A stretch of DNA of 64,000 nt, from NCBI GenBank assembly GCA_030544685.1, contig CP086683.1, positions 806,001 through 870,000 on the forward strand, in the 5' to 3' direction. This document shows, in pieces, positions 9,995-20,395 of the stretch. The position numbers and the translations under genes were made by a program. The stretch comes from Pseudomonas sp. B21_DOA. GTDB taxonomy: Bacteria; Pseudomonadota; Gammaproteobacteria; Pseudomonadales; Pseudomonadaceae. The notes beneath the pieces are model-generated. The model searched no databases. It was given only the letters and a program-made list of their open reading frames with translations, and was not told where the DNA came from. Within the stretch, counting starts at the first letter, position 1. Every line of letters starts with the position of its first letter.

Positions 9995-11388
9995 TCAGGT
10001 CAGATCGCGCAGAGCGGCGTCGAGGGTTGGAAAGCGGAATGTGTAGCCCGCCTCGGTCAAACGCTGCGGCACCACGCGCTGACCGTCGAAGAACAGCTCC
10101 GCCATTTCCCCTGCCAATGCGCGCACTGGCGCGGCGGGAATGTGCAACCACACCGGGCGCTTGAGGACCTTGCCAGCCTGCTCGGCGAACGCCGCCTGAC
10201 TGACCGTTTCGGGCGCGACCATGTTGTAGGTGCCGCGCAGAGTGTCGTCGTTGAAAGCCCGCGCGATCACCTGAAGCACATCGTCGCGATGCACCCAGCT
10301 CATGATCTGCTGACCGTCCCCCATGCGCCCGCCGAAACCCAAGCGGAACGGCAGCAGCAGTGGCGTCAACGCACCGCCCGGACCGAACACCACGCCGAGT
10401 CGCAGCACCACCTGACGCACGCCAAATTCCGTGGCCGGTTGCGCGGCGGCTTCCCAACGCGCACAGAGTTCGGCCATGAAACCCTCGCCCTTGCTGGCAT
10501 GTTCGTCGAGGCTTTCGCTGGCATCGCGCACGCCGTAGAAACCGATGGCCGAGGCTTGAATCCACAGCGTTGGTTTTTGCTTGGCGTTCTTCAACCAGGT
10601 CATCAACGCTTCGGTGGTGCCGACTCGGCTGGCGAGCAGTTGCGCCTGACGCTTGGGAGTCCAGCGTGGGCCGGCGACGGGTGCGCCTGCGAGGTTGATC
10701 ACTACGTCGAAGGCTTCGTCGTGGCTGAGTTCGCCGAGCGAATGCATACAGCGGACGCGGCCGTTGAACAAGGTGGCGGCGCTCAACGGGTCACGCGTTA
10801 GAACGCTAATTGAATGACCGGCGTCGAGTAACTGGTGGACTAAAGCTTCACCTATAAACCCTGTTCCGCCGGTGATCAGTACGCGTTTGAAAGCGCTGCC
10901 AACAAACGGGCTGGATGTGCTCGGAGTCTTTACTGAAGGGGATTTTCGGCGGTCATGGCGATATAGCCAAACCAGCGGTGGCAACAACACCAGCAACGCA
11001 AAACCGTCGAGCCACAGGTGCGACCAGACCTGCCGTTGCGCTGAAAGCCACATGTCCTGCGGCGCCCATAACAGGATGCCCGCGATCAACCAACCCCAGA
11101 CTGCCGGGGCTTTCAAGCGATTGCCCAAGTGCACCAGAGCGAGCATGTACAGCGAATAGCTTTGCAGCGTCGCGCCGAAAAGCGCGAGCCACCAGACTTG
11201 TTGTTCGTGGCCGGCCGCAGGCACCGCATCGGCGCCCCAGAATGCGAGTTCGAGGGTATGCAAATAGCCGTCGAGTAAACCGGAGTGACCGGCCCAAGTC
11301 AGGGTGAGGCTGGCGAGAATGTGCACGATTGCAGCGGCGTATAACCAGAGTACTAACGCGGGGCGAAGGGAGATCGAGGGGCTGGCAT
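9995..11388 (-). CDS. TIGR01777-family NAD(P)-dependent epimerase with N-terminal membrane domain (one-base frameshift)
   Basis: A 464-residue protein. Residues 1 to about 145 hold several hydrophobic helices (AALVLWLYAAAIVHILASL type, WLIAGILLWAPQDMW, LLVLLPPLVWLYR). The rest is an extended short-chain dehydrogenase/epimerase: RVLITGGTGFIGEALVHQL is the Rossmann GxxGxxG, IGFYGVRDA holds a tyrosine, and RLGVVFGPGGALTPL is typical of the TIGR01777 (YfcH/SulA-like) group. The start is placed at ATG 11388, with AGGA seven bases upstream, after adding one base to the G-run 11360-11363. Without that repair the frame begins at GTG 11326 inside the first helix. Substrate unknown; probably works with the adjacent hydrolase-dikinase. 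Confidence 0.78.
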
Positions 11389-11491
11389 TCCGTGTCCTGA
11401 GCGCATTCCTTGGGGGTGGGGAGTTTAATGGAAAATGGTGGCACCAGAAAAAAATCCTAACAACTTTCTAAGGTATGTTTTTAAGTCGTAC

Positions 11492-12630
11492 TTATTCTTC
11501 AAGTGAGATAGCCATTTTCAGAGTAGATCCATTCAGATAAACGATCGCTTCGCGCCCGTTAACATCGATAGGCGTAGGATTCTGAATCATTCCTTCATCA
11601 CTGGCCTTCGCAATTTTCGTCAGCGTCTTATCCGCAACATTGGCACGCCAAACAGTTTCATCGCCATTCTTGAAATAAAAAATCGGCCTTGATTTGCTCC
11701 AGATTGGATTATAAATATTCCAACTAGCATCCGGCCCACCAACCGGCGCTATCGTTTCATACCCTGGGGTATGCGAATAATACGCTTGCAACTTTCCATA
11801 CTCTCCACCCCAGCCGAATGTCAAACCACTTACAGCATTTTCATCAGTATTTGGCCACTGCTGAAACAATAAACTACTTTCAACCGGCGGCAGCTTGGAG
11901 CCGAGTTTATAAACCATCCCCCGCAACTGATTTTTCGATAGCTGCTGTCGATAGTAAAACGACCCGTCCAGAATTCCCGCAAACCTTTTGCCTTCGTCGT
12001 TCGACCCCAGACTCAGAGCACCATCAAAGCCGATATCTTTCGCAATGGTGTGCAGTACTTGCCTGTCATTGCGATCAACGTACTCATAAAGATTGCCCCT
12101 GTACGCAATCATCGCTGGATCAAAATGCCCTTCAAATACGATGACATACAACATGCCTGAGATTGTTTCGGCGGAGATTACAAATCGTTCGACAACCCCT
12201 TTTCATTGGGAAGCCATGCTAAATCAACGACCTTCCATGAGCGCTCAAACTGCGTATATGGCTTATCCCCCAGCATCAACTTAATGTCTTTCTGGATCGG
12301 CCTAGGCGCAATAGGGATCGGCGACAGAAACTGTATCTGCTGAGCATAAGCATCCTCTAAACACTCAACTGACTCACAAGAATTACGCTCCGACTCCAGC
12401 CAATCGCTTTCGATTATTTGAAAAGCCCGTCGAATCTTTAACGGCTTGAAAAATTCACTCAACTTTTCATCCATTATGGACAAAGATGGAGAATTACAAA
12501 TTTTCTTTTCTACGTCCGTTGAAGCCTTGCCGCAATCAAAACTCGCGGAATGCGCAACCGTACTAAAAAGCAAAAAGGCTAACGATAAAATTCCAGGAAC
12601 TGGAAATATGTTTCTCATTGATTCAGCCAT
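11492..12630 (-). CDS. Exported LprI-like domain protein, candidate lysozyme-type immunity protein (one-base frameshift)
   Basis: About 379 residues after repair. The signal peptide (ILSLAFLLFSTVAHSA) is followed by a DUF1311/LprI-like region: FDCGKASTDVEKKICNS, a WLESERNSC block, then CLEDAYAQQIQFL, with the paired cysteines of the family. The remaining 230 residues form an unknown, probably beta-rich domain (YVDRNDRQVLHTIAKDIGFD; FYFKNGDETVWRANV). The frame breaks at the three-base A-run 12182-12184. One added base gives SNDFVISAETISGMLYVIVF, joining both halves. LprI of Mycobacterium inhibits lysozyme, so a role as immunity against the neighbouring lysozyme effector is inferred. The start could also be ATG 12618. 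Confidence 0.68.
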
Positions 12631-12826
12631 TAATGAAGTCTCAACGGGTGATACAAATTTCAAATGTTAAACCTTTCGGAGCGCGACAAGTAAGCCCTTC
12701 CCATCGCATTTCGTCGGGCGACGCTAGCATTGACTATAAAGAATCAAGGCGTGGAATATAGCTAGACAAGGGGCCGGATTGAGCCAAACAAAATCCGCTC
12801 CCTTTTATTGCCAAGATTATCTTTAA

Positions 12827-13362
12827 TTATTTAGAGCTAATCACTTTAGCAATATAGGTCTTTATCAACCCTGCATTAACGTAAGGAAAATGTTGCTCAT
12901 CACCTTCTTGATACCCTTCCATCCCACTCAAGTTCTTATCAAACCTGACAAGCTTATTCACAACCAATTTATTACCCGCACTTTTTTCATACCCATGAAC
13001 TTGATAAAGGGTACCGTACGTGCCAATTCCTCTACTCGTGATTTCCCAAGAAACCAAAACAAGTACATTTTTCTTACCTTTTACTGGATAAAAGAAAATC
13101 GACTCGATTTTTGGGTCCGAGCCTGCGACATCATATTTATCGACAAGGCTTCTATTTTTTTATTATCGACACCAACAACATCCAAAACTAAAGAAACCGG
13201 AAACTCTGCGTTCCCTGTCTGCAAGAAGGAGAGTTCCCCTCCCTTTACAACATTAGTTTTAAACGGGCCCTGTAGCACTCGCCCCTGAAGGTAATCTACA
13301 TCTTGCGCACTGCTGAATTTTGCGATAAGAAGAACGAAAGCAAACATAAAAAAACGGAGCAT
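12827..13362 (-). CDS. Exported hypothetical protein (one-base frameshift)
   Basis: A 178-residue protein with a signal peptide (MLRFFMFAFVLLIAKFSSA). The frame breaks in the seven-T run 13155-13161 (plus strand). Adding one base turns VDNKKIEALSINMMS into DNKKNRSLVDKYDVAGSDP and joins SIFFYPVKGKKNVLVLVSW to the downstream frame. The mature part is a small beta-rich domain ending YIAKVISSK. No known family. It lies between two LprI-like genes in the effector island, and its size and export make it a possible periplasmic immunity protein; that is context only. Confidence 0.62.
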
Positions 13363-13757
13363 AGCAAATGACCTCTTAGTTGATATTCATTTGCGCAGCA
13401 AGGGCTTGGAATCTGTTATTCCTGCAAGCATGCCAAACTAATAAATCCGTACCGTTACCCCCGCTACGCCACTTCCCACGCCTATCAAGCCGAATGCACC
13501 AGAAATATTACGCTCTAGGGCTAGCGCTGCGTTCGCAACAACTTCGAGGCATAAACAACTGCGGCTCATTCGTGCAGTCACCTCCCAGATTTCCAGATAG
13601 TTCGCATGGAGGCCCAGACAAAGTGCAAAAATTGGGTAACATCTATTAAAAATCTCTCGTCGAGCAAAAAAACAGCCTCCTTTTTTGAACCCCTTTCATT
13701 ATCCCTCTTACTCAAAAAACAAGGGGGGACAGATAAAATATAGATTCCCCCTCTTTA
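13363..13757. other. 395-base gap with possible gene remnant
   Basis: No convincing gene. A 43-codon minus-strand frame at 13438-13569 reads a glycine-rich hydrophobic stretch (NISGAFGLIGVGSGVAGVTV) like the linkers in polymorphic toxins, but it is short and lacks a ribosome-binding site. A plus-strand frame across the same bases has no family look. The last 100 bases are AT-rich with long A and T runs. It may be the residue of a decayed effector or immunity gene. Confidence 0.35.
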
Positions 13758-14153
13758 CTACAAATCAGGCAAAGTTTTATCTAAATAAACAGAGCGATCC
13801 AGACTCATTCGCGCGACGCAGTTATTCACAGTAGTTACATAAGCTGGCTGCCCAACTTCTACTTCAAATGCCTCAAGAGCACAATTCGTATCACGTAGTT
13901 TCAGCCACGCACGCTGAGACTCTTTCAGCTTTTTCATGAATTCGTCGTGAAGATTAGCGTCAGCTTGATATTGAGATCCAACCCTTTTTATTAAATCCTT
14001 ATAACTGCTATTAAGCTTCGCATCTGCAGATTCTTTCGCATGCTTTGCGCAGACATCTACTTGTTGACTGGTAGAAATATTAGCACAGTCCGGTTGTGCC
14101 GCAGCAACTGACAAGGGGATCAAGAGAGCAGAAAAAATTAATAAATTTCTCAT
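13758..14153 (-). CDS. LprI/DUF1311 family exported protein, probable immunity protein
   Basis: A 131-residue protein: signal peptide (LLIFSALLIPLSVAAA), then a compact LprI domain. Family hallmarks are DCANISTSQQVDVCAKH, the helix KLNSSYKDLIKRV, and QRAWLKLRDTNC, with four cysteines placed for two disulfides. LprI-type proteins are periplasmic and in mycobacteria inhibit lysozyme. It begins eight bases after the stop of the lysozyme-carrying effector, the usual place for a cognate immunity gene. The prediction is that it protects the producer by binding the C-terminal muramidase. Domain call strong; immunity role inferred from position. Confidence 0.78.
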   Translation of the reverse strand: MRNLLIFSALLIPLSVAAAQPDCANISTSQQVDVCAKHAKESADAKLNSSYKDLIKRVGSQYQADANLHDEFMKKLKESQRAWLKLRDTNCALEAFEVEVGQPAYVTTVNNCVARMSLDRSVYLDKTLPDL

Positions 14154-14161
14154 ATATTTTC

Positions 14162-16840
14162 CTAACGATTTTTTCTCAGATAAGCAGCACGTTTTCGACC
14201 TTCTTCGTACTGTCTAATTGTAGGATTGTTCTCAATATAGCTTATTAACTGATCAACATCATCCTTCATCCCTGCCTTCATTGGATTTGCCCCTTTTGTG
14301 AACCCCTGGTATACAAAATCTACCAGAATATCTTTAACGATCTGGCTTAATGCATCCCACTCCAGACGCTCTGAGAAAGGAGTTGTCCAGTGATTATAGT
14401 TTGCAATTGCCTTAGCAACATACCCCGGATAAATCAAATCAAATAGAGCTTCTTGCTGCTCAAGCGTTATCGTTCCTATATCGGCGCGATTCTGAGCCAC
14501 GAAGTTTCTTGCATTAGTCCCCTTATACTGCCGAGCTTTAGATATCTTCGTAGCTTGAGCATCATCTACCCCAGCAGCGATCATATGATTGTATATTTCC
14601 GTTTCGGATCTAAACCCCATATCATATCCACGCCCTAAGGTAACCCCTGACAAGTCATTTCCCGGCCAGTGAATATGGCGGCTGAAAAACGGTGAACCCG
14701 GGATGTCATTGCCTTCAGCATCATAGGTAATTTGACCAGCCTTTGACGCTTCCTTTGCTAAGAAATTTCCGATCATTGCGATCGGATGAAAATGCCAAAT
14801 AACTCCATCACCAAGACCCTTTTCTTGAATAACTGGGTCATCCCAAAAACCAGCTTATCAATGCGTTCCTTTTCTAACTTAAGAATCGCCGGAGATCCTT
14901 CGAGCAGCTGGTTTAGACGACTCCATTTTGCAGATTCTGATTTTTCCTTCCACTCAGTGGGATGGTATGCGACCAACTTAGACCAGTGCTCTCGAAACTC
15001 TGCATTTTTCATTGCTTCAGGAAAATCTTCTGGCGTCACCTTGTCATCGTGATTGCCAAATTTATCCAGATCATCATATAGCTCTTGGAAAAAAGGTGGC
15101 ATTTCATCAGGATCCAAAAACCGTCAGAATTCGAATTGCTTTCCTTTACAACACGAAAGCCCAGCTTTTCCCAGTCATGTTGAGTTACGAGCTTTGCTTC
15201 TGCCTTCTTTATTAACCCTTTAATATCTTGACCGTTTTCCTTAACAGATATTTCGTACCATTCAGTAGGGTCTTTAAATATCGGAGACTTGCTCAACTCA
15301 ACACAATGATCCACTTCCAGCGTCACACTTCCTACCTCTGGAGTTTTTTTGGTCAAAACAGTACCAGAGGGTAGGTGAATATATCGTTTTCCCTTTTCTA
15401 TTCCAGCCGTATTTTTCAGAAAATCGTCGACTTTTGGATCAAGTGTAAAAATCTCTAAATGAACTTGATGCTTACGGGCTACCCCCATTAGGCCCAGCCA
15501 AGACCTCATTCAAGCCAAGGTATCCAATCGTGTCTCCCGCTTTAATTTTCATATTCATTGGTACAACTGCATCAAAACTCGCCGGCGTTAACTCCTGCCA
15601 TTCGACAACACGATTTGGACTTACATCCTCTACGCACGCCCAAAAGCTTGACGGCACAACTGTACTTTGATTTTTTAGTCCGGTGGGTGGATTCGAGGAG
15701 CTCGGAATAAATACACACTCGGCCATCCTAAGCAGTTTTCCATTAAGCTTAAGATTGAGGATTTTCGAACTATCGAATTCGATAATACTATTAGTGCTCA
15801 AAACCATGGAGCTGCCTTTTTTCGCTCCGGCGTTGGCTCCATCAGTCAATGTAGCAGGTGCATTCCGTAAGACTAGACCACTACCAGTGACTTTTGCACG
15901 AACTTTACCTTGCCAATACCCAGGTTTCGAACGAGCAATAGTTCCTCCACCCTGTTCTAGCGGGTAATGCTGAAATGGCAGCAAATGCATGTACAAGCTG
16001 TAGAACGTCAGCGTGTTATTCGTACTAGGTGTAACCTCAGTATTTGGCGGAGATTTGTAATCATGCCGCACTAAGCAAAAGGAGCTTGAGTACTTAAGCT
16101 CACCCTCACCCTCGAATTCTGATTTCTCGTAATCTTTATTCAGCCGGTAGGCGACAACCACTCCATCAGCCATACAGCGAATAGGCTCATCACTAATGCA
16201 TTGAGGAGCGCTGGAACTACTTATATGAATCCCCCCATGCCAAAATTTGTGACTACCTAGAAGGTAATTGCCTGAAGTTTCACCTTGGATTGCAGAAAAA
16301 ATCTCTTCCGCATCTTTATACCGTCCGCCACCGGGTTTTCGGAACGGAAACTGAAAATTAAGAAGGCTAAACACAGTTGATTCAGGTGTTGCTGAGCTCG
16401 GAGCAACAGTCTGTTGCCCCCACCAGACCTCTGGACTAATAAGGTTGCCGTTCGGATCCTTCATTTGATAGTGAACATGGCGTGGATACTGAGTTACGCC
16501 ATTCGGCCCTTTCCCCCATAGTGCCAATTTCATCACCCGCCGCAACGGTAGATCCCTGACTTACAACGTGGCTGCTCGTATGCAGAATCTCGTGGCTATT
16601 GCCATCCGCATCTTTGATTTTTATCGTCCCGTAATTCCCACCGGTAAATGTTACGGTACCGGCTATTGGCGCATAGACTTTGGGGTTCTCCAGATTTATC
16701 CCGTTTTGGCCACCAATATAATTAAAATCGGTCCCTCCGTGAGGGCCACTCGCACGCTGCTCGCCATAAACTCCTGTAATATGAGGTTGGTGACCATCAA
16801 CTGGCGGCAGAACGCGGAGCATCACTTCATTGAAAGACAT
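14162..16840 (-). CDS. T6SS peptidoglycan-hydrolase effector: M23-like modules plus pesticin-type lysozyme (four indels)
   Basis: Five overlapping pieces read as one 892-residue protein when four homopolymer indels are repaired (16513-16517, 15482-15486, 15116-15120, 14820-14823). Residues 1-130 form a LytM/M23 module: GPHGGTDFNY supplies H and D, and RHVHYQM the HxH. A second M23-like region follows (FWHGGIHISS; HQVHLEIFTLD). A helical linker (FFQELYDDLDKFGNHDDK) and IWHFHP lead to a C-terminal domain with GVTLGRGYDMG. The T-x5-D spacing there, and a glutamate 25 residues before the T, fit the E/T/D triad I recall for pesticin, a T4-lysozyme-like muramidase. No signal peptide, and it lies beside vgrG, so T6SS delivery to the periplasm is inferred. 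Confidence 0.72.
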
Positions 16841-16863
16841 ACAATTTCCTTATTAAACTTCTA

Positions 16864-17301
16864 TCAAAGTGAATAGTCTTGAATTTCGTCCAAAAACCAA
16901 CACCCTTCCAACTTAAACACATAAAAAACCTGGTAATCGGTATCCGGCTTCTCTATTTTTATTTTAGCAACACCGTTGAAATTCTCTAAGACTGTCACTC
17001 CAACACCGGCGGCAACTCGTTTCTCTTTTCCGAAAATCACTGGAAACACTACCTGATTCTTATCCAGCAGGACTGTTTTTTGCTCAGGTTCAGGCTCAGC
17101 ATCTACAGTAATTATTTTTTTTAACGGAATATGGGTAAATTTCTGTTGAACGGAAAGATTTTCCAGATAAACAGAGAGAAACTCTGAGAACGTCGTCGAT
17201 GGACAAGATTTTAAATCAGCTCCACTTGCCATTGCGCAGTTTGAAAGAAATGCAAACATTGACATTATCAATGCAATAAAAAATTTACGTTGGCAGTTCA
17301 T
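16864..17301 (-). CDS. Exported hypothetical protein between vgrG and the lysozyme effector
   Basis: A 145-residue protein with a signal peptide (FFIALIMSMFAFLSNCAMA). The mature part begins SCPSTTFSEFLSVYLENL and ends VFKLEGCWFLDEIQDYSL, a layout like NTF2-type (DUF4348-like) proteins, with one cysteine near each end. It is encoded just upstream of the effector and just downstream of vgrG, all on one strand with short gaps. It is most likely a periplasmic immunity protein, possibly against the M23 modules, while the LprI-like gene would guard against the lysozyme. That split is a guess. Confidence 0.66.
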   Translation of the reverse strand: MNCQRKFFIALIMSMFAFLSNCAMASGADLKSCPSTTFSEFLSVYLENLSVQQKFTHIPLKKIITVDAEPEPEQKTVLLDKNQVVFPVIFGKEKRVAAGVGVTVLENFNGVAKIKIEKPDTDYQVFYVFKLEGCWFLDEIQDYSL

Positions 17302-17329
17302 GTATCAACCCCTTTAGACAAATGAGTGA

Positions 17330-19366
17330 TCACTCAGAAAACACAAAAAAAGCCTTCGGCTTAACCTTCTCAGGCACCGCATTCCCCAACGCCTGATCCA
17401 TCAAACTCCCAGCCTTATCCTTATCCGCCGCCCCCGGCAGCACCGGCGGTTTAATCCCGATCCCGGTGCCGCTCCCCGGCGAGCCACCCGCATTAATCTT
17501 CACCACCGGCCCAACCACCGTAACCCCACCGCCATCAAGCTTGATAAAGCTCCCACCCCCAAGAATGGTCAGCTCCGTCCCCGCCTCAATAACAATCTTG
17601 TCCCCAGCCTTGAGATGAATCTCTTTCCCCACGCTGGTCAGCTGTGCAGTCCCCAACTTCACATGCTGGTTCTGCCCAATCGTCAAATGATCATCGAGCT
17701 TCGCCTCAACCTTGCGGTCGGAGATGGTGGTGCGGTGTTCTTCAGCCTTCAGCTCGGTGTAGGAGTTCTTAACCACCGTGTCATGACGTTCATTGCCGAC
17801 CCGAATCTTCTGGTCATGCTCAACGTTCTCATCCCAATCGCGCTGGGCATGAATGTAGATCTGCTCGGCGCCTTTCTTGTCTTCAATGCGCAGTTCGTTG
17901 TACCCACCACCACCCGGCGAGCTAAGCGTTTTGAACACGCTGCGAGTCTTGTTCGCCGGCAGTGCGTACGGCACCGGGTTTTCCTTGTGGTACAGGCAAC
18001 CGGTCACCAGCGGTTGGTCGGGGTCGCCTTCGAGGAAGGTGACGAGGACTTCCATGCCGATGCGCGGAATGCTGATGGCGCCGTAGCGGTCGCCGGCCCA
18101 GGAGCTGGAGACGCGCAGCCAGCAGCTGGTTTTGTCGTCGGCGAGGCCTTCGCGGTCCCAGTGGAATTGCACTTTGATGCGGCCGTATTGGTCGCAGTGG
18201 ATTTCTTCGCCTTTGGGGCCGGTGACCATGGCGGTCTGGCTGCCGAGTACGCGCGGTTTCGGGTGTTCGAGGGCCGGGCGGTAGAACACGTCCCACGGGG
18301 TGGCGAGGAAGGTGTTGCGGTAGCCCTGGTGGAAGTCGTCTTTGTTGTCGGTGGTGTCGCTGGTCACGCCTTCTTCGAGGACTTGCGGTTGTTTGCCTTC
18401 GTGGAAAATTTCCGTGAGCAGCCAGAGGTCGTTCCACTCGCTGCGCGGGTGGTCGGACATTTCCAGGAAGTGGCCGCTGACCAGTCTGGTCTGGTCGCCG
18501 CGACCTTCGGCCTGACGGTAGTCGGCGCGGTGGCGTTCGAGGGCGCGCTGGCTGAGGAACTTGCCGCGCGCGCGGTCGATGAAGCGGCCGGGGTAGTCGT
18601 AGTCTTCGAGATCCGGTTCAGTGCTGTCGCCGTCCGGTTTGTACGCCGCTTCCATTCGCAGGCGCGGTTTTTCGAAGTCGTAGTCGCGGCGCGTGGTGCG
18701 GGTGGTGCGGGTTTCCAGACGCAGTTTGAAGGCTTTGATCACCGGCTCGTCGGCGACCATGCCGCTGCCCTGCACATAAGCAGTTGGCTGCCCAAGGTTC
18801 TGGAACACGGTCTGGTCGTCGCCGAACACCAGCAGGTGCGCTTTTTCGCTGTGCTGAAAGTGGTAGTGAATGCCTTCCTCTTCGCACAGGCGCTGGACGA
18901 AATGCAGGTCGGTTTCGTCGTACTGCACGCAATAGTCGCGATCCGGGCACGGCTGGCTGAGCTGGAAGCTGTAGGCGTTGCTCTTGATGCCGTGTTCGTC
19001 AAGGATCAGCGCGATGATTTTCGGCGCTGACATCTGCTGATAGATGCGCTGGTTGGTGCGGTGATGCAGGTATTGCAGTTGCGGCACGATGGAGACTTTG
19101 TAGCGGGTCAGGCGCTTGCCGGCATCGCCCTGGGCGACGCGGTAGATCTGCCCGTGAATGCCCGAGCCCTGTGGGTCGAATGCAAGAAACGCCTGCTTGT
19201 GCAGCAGCTGTTCGAGGTCCAGATCCGGGTTTTCGCTGACCAGTTCGAGGTCGAAGCGATACGGCTGGCTGATGCCTTCGGTGCCGGTGAACGACAGCAC
19301 TTGCAGGTCGCCGACGTAGTCTTCGACCTTGAGGCTGAAGTGGGTTTCGTTAGCTGAGTTGAACAT
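17330..19366 (-). CDS. vgrG: T6SS spike protein VgrG (first copy)
   Basis: A 678-residue VgrG with the full spike build: gp27-like base (residues 1 to about 370, with FTGTEGISQPYRFDLELVSE and YCVQYDETDLHFVQRLCEEEG), an OB-fold (GEEIHCDQYGRIKVQFHWDR, SCWLRVSSSWAGDRYGA) and a gp5-like beta-helix (ISIPRIGMEVLVTFLEGDPDQP onward). It ends with a short tail carrying PVLPGAADKDKAG rather than an enzymatic domain. The frame is intact. It is the last gene of the T6SS block and is followed by the lysozyme effector island on the same strand, so it is the probable carrier of that effector. Confidence 0.95.
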   Translation of the reverse strand: MFNSANETHFSLKVEDYVGDLQVLSFTGTEGISQPYRFDLELVSENPDLDLEQLLHKQAFLAFDPQGSGIHGQIYRVAQGDAGKRLTRYKVSIVPQLQYLHHRTNQRIYQQMSAPKIIALILDEHGIKSNAYSFQLSQPCPDRDYCVQYDETDLHFVQRLCEEEGIHYHFQHSEKAHLLVFGDDQTVFQNLGQPTAYVQGSGMVADEPVIKAFKLRLETRTTRTTRRDYDFEKPRLRMEAAYKPDGDSTEPDLEDYDYPGRFIDRARGKFLSQRALERHRADYRQAEGRGDQTRLVSGHFLEMSDHPRSEWNDLWLLTEIFHEGKQPQVLEEGVTSDTTDNKDDFHQGYRNTFLATPWDVFYRPALEHPKPRVLGSQTAMVTGPKGEEIHCDQYGRIKVQFHWDREGLADDKTSCWLRVSSSWAGDRYGAISIPRIGMEVLVTFLEGDPDQPLVTGCLYHKENPVPYALPANKTRSVFKTLSSPGGGGYNELRIEDKKGAEQIYIHAQRDWDENVEHDQKIRVGNERHDTVVKNSYTELKAEEHRTTISDRKVEAKLDDHLTIGQNQHVKLGTAQLTSVGKEIHLKAGDKIVIEAGTELTILGGGSFIKLDGGGVTVVGPVVKINAGGSPGSGTGIGIKPPVLPGAADKDKAGSLMDQALGNAVPEKVKPKAFFVFSE

Positions 19367-19394
19367 CGTGTGCTCCCTGTTCGAATGTCATCCG

Positions 19395-20395
19395 TTACGC
19401 CCGAAGTCGCAGACGTTGCAGCCAGGACGAAGTGGCGCCCAAGGCGTCACGCAATTGTTGGGCAGTGATGGTGCGTTCTGCCGGGTTGAAGCTCAGCGCG
19501 GTTCGCAGCGCGTGCCAGCCGTGCTGGGGTAGATTCGCTGGGGCGCGCAGCTCGCGCTCCAGATGCTCATCGCGGGCCTGGGTCGAGGGCAAGCGGCGGA
19601 ACGGGTGTTTGCCGCCCGCCAGTTCATAGATCACGCAGGCCACGCCGTACACGTCCGCGCTGGCCGACAACGGTTGGCCCTCAAGCAGTTCGGGGCGGCG
19701 TAGCCCGGGGTCCAGGCGTTGAAGCGCTCGCGGCTCAGGTGCGGCAGGCCGGGCAAGGTGCCCTCTTCTGCCTGCCCCAGACCAAAGTCGAACAGGCGCA
19801 GGCCGTCTTCGCTGAGCATGACGTTGCTCGGTTTCAGATCACCGTGCAGCACGCCACGACGGTGGGCGTAGGCCAGCGTGTCGAGCAGCGGCAGGACGAT
19901 GTCGCGCAGTTCATGCCACGGCAGGCCGAGGGGCCGCTCGCAAAGCAATTTGTCCAGGGTCAGGCCACGCATGTATTCCATGATGATGAAGGCCCGCTGG
20001 CAATCGGTGTCGACTTCAAAGGTGTGCGCACGCACGACGTTGTCGTGGCGCAGGCGTCGGGTCAGGGCGAACTCGCTGTAGAGCAAGGCACTGGCGTCCG
20101 GCGATTCGGCAAATTCTTCGCTGAGGATTTTCAGCGCAATGTAAGGGTCGGGATCGCCGAACTGCTCGTGCAGCAGATCCCGCGCCCGGTAAACGGCGCC
20201 CATGCCACCGGCCCCGAGCAGACGCTCGAGGTGGTAGCGACCGGCGAGTACATCCGGCAGCGCACCGATGCTGGCCTTGGTAGGCGCCAGCAACGGTTCG
20301 GCCTTGTTGCCCTTGGCGAAGGCGAAGTAGGTCAGGTTGCTGGCCTGTTCCTCGCTGATCAGCAAGTCCTCGATGGGCGATTCGATATTGGTCAT
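19395..20395 (-). CDS. stk1: T6SS-associated serine/threonine protein kinase, Stk1-like (one-base frameshift)
   Basis: A 333-residue soluble Hanks-type kinase after repair. It has the glycine loop (LLGAGGMGAVYRARDL), the catalytic HGDLKPSNVML with its aspartate, DFG in RLFDFGLGQ, and, once one base is added to the G-run 19692-19695, the APE-equivalent APELLEGQPL that joins the C-lobe (SASADVYGVACVIYELAGGKHP). No membrane segment or extracellular domain is present, unlike PpkA. The start overlaps the stop of the phosphatase gene (ATGA). Together with Stp and Fha it probably forms the threonine-phosphorylation switch for T6SS assembly. Confidence 0.88.

Noticed and set aside
13380..13649. An 89-codon plus-strand frame in the gap between two minus-strand genes
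   Set aside because: Composition is not protein-like and it opposes all neighbours; kept only as a noted gap.
17615..19030. A 471-codon plus-strand open frame inside vgrG
   Set aside because: It is antisense to a vgrG with clear family motifs; GC-rich genes commonly leave such long shadows, and its valine/alanine-rich translation has no domain.
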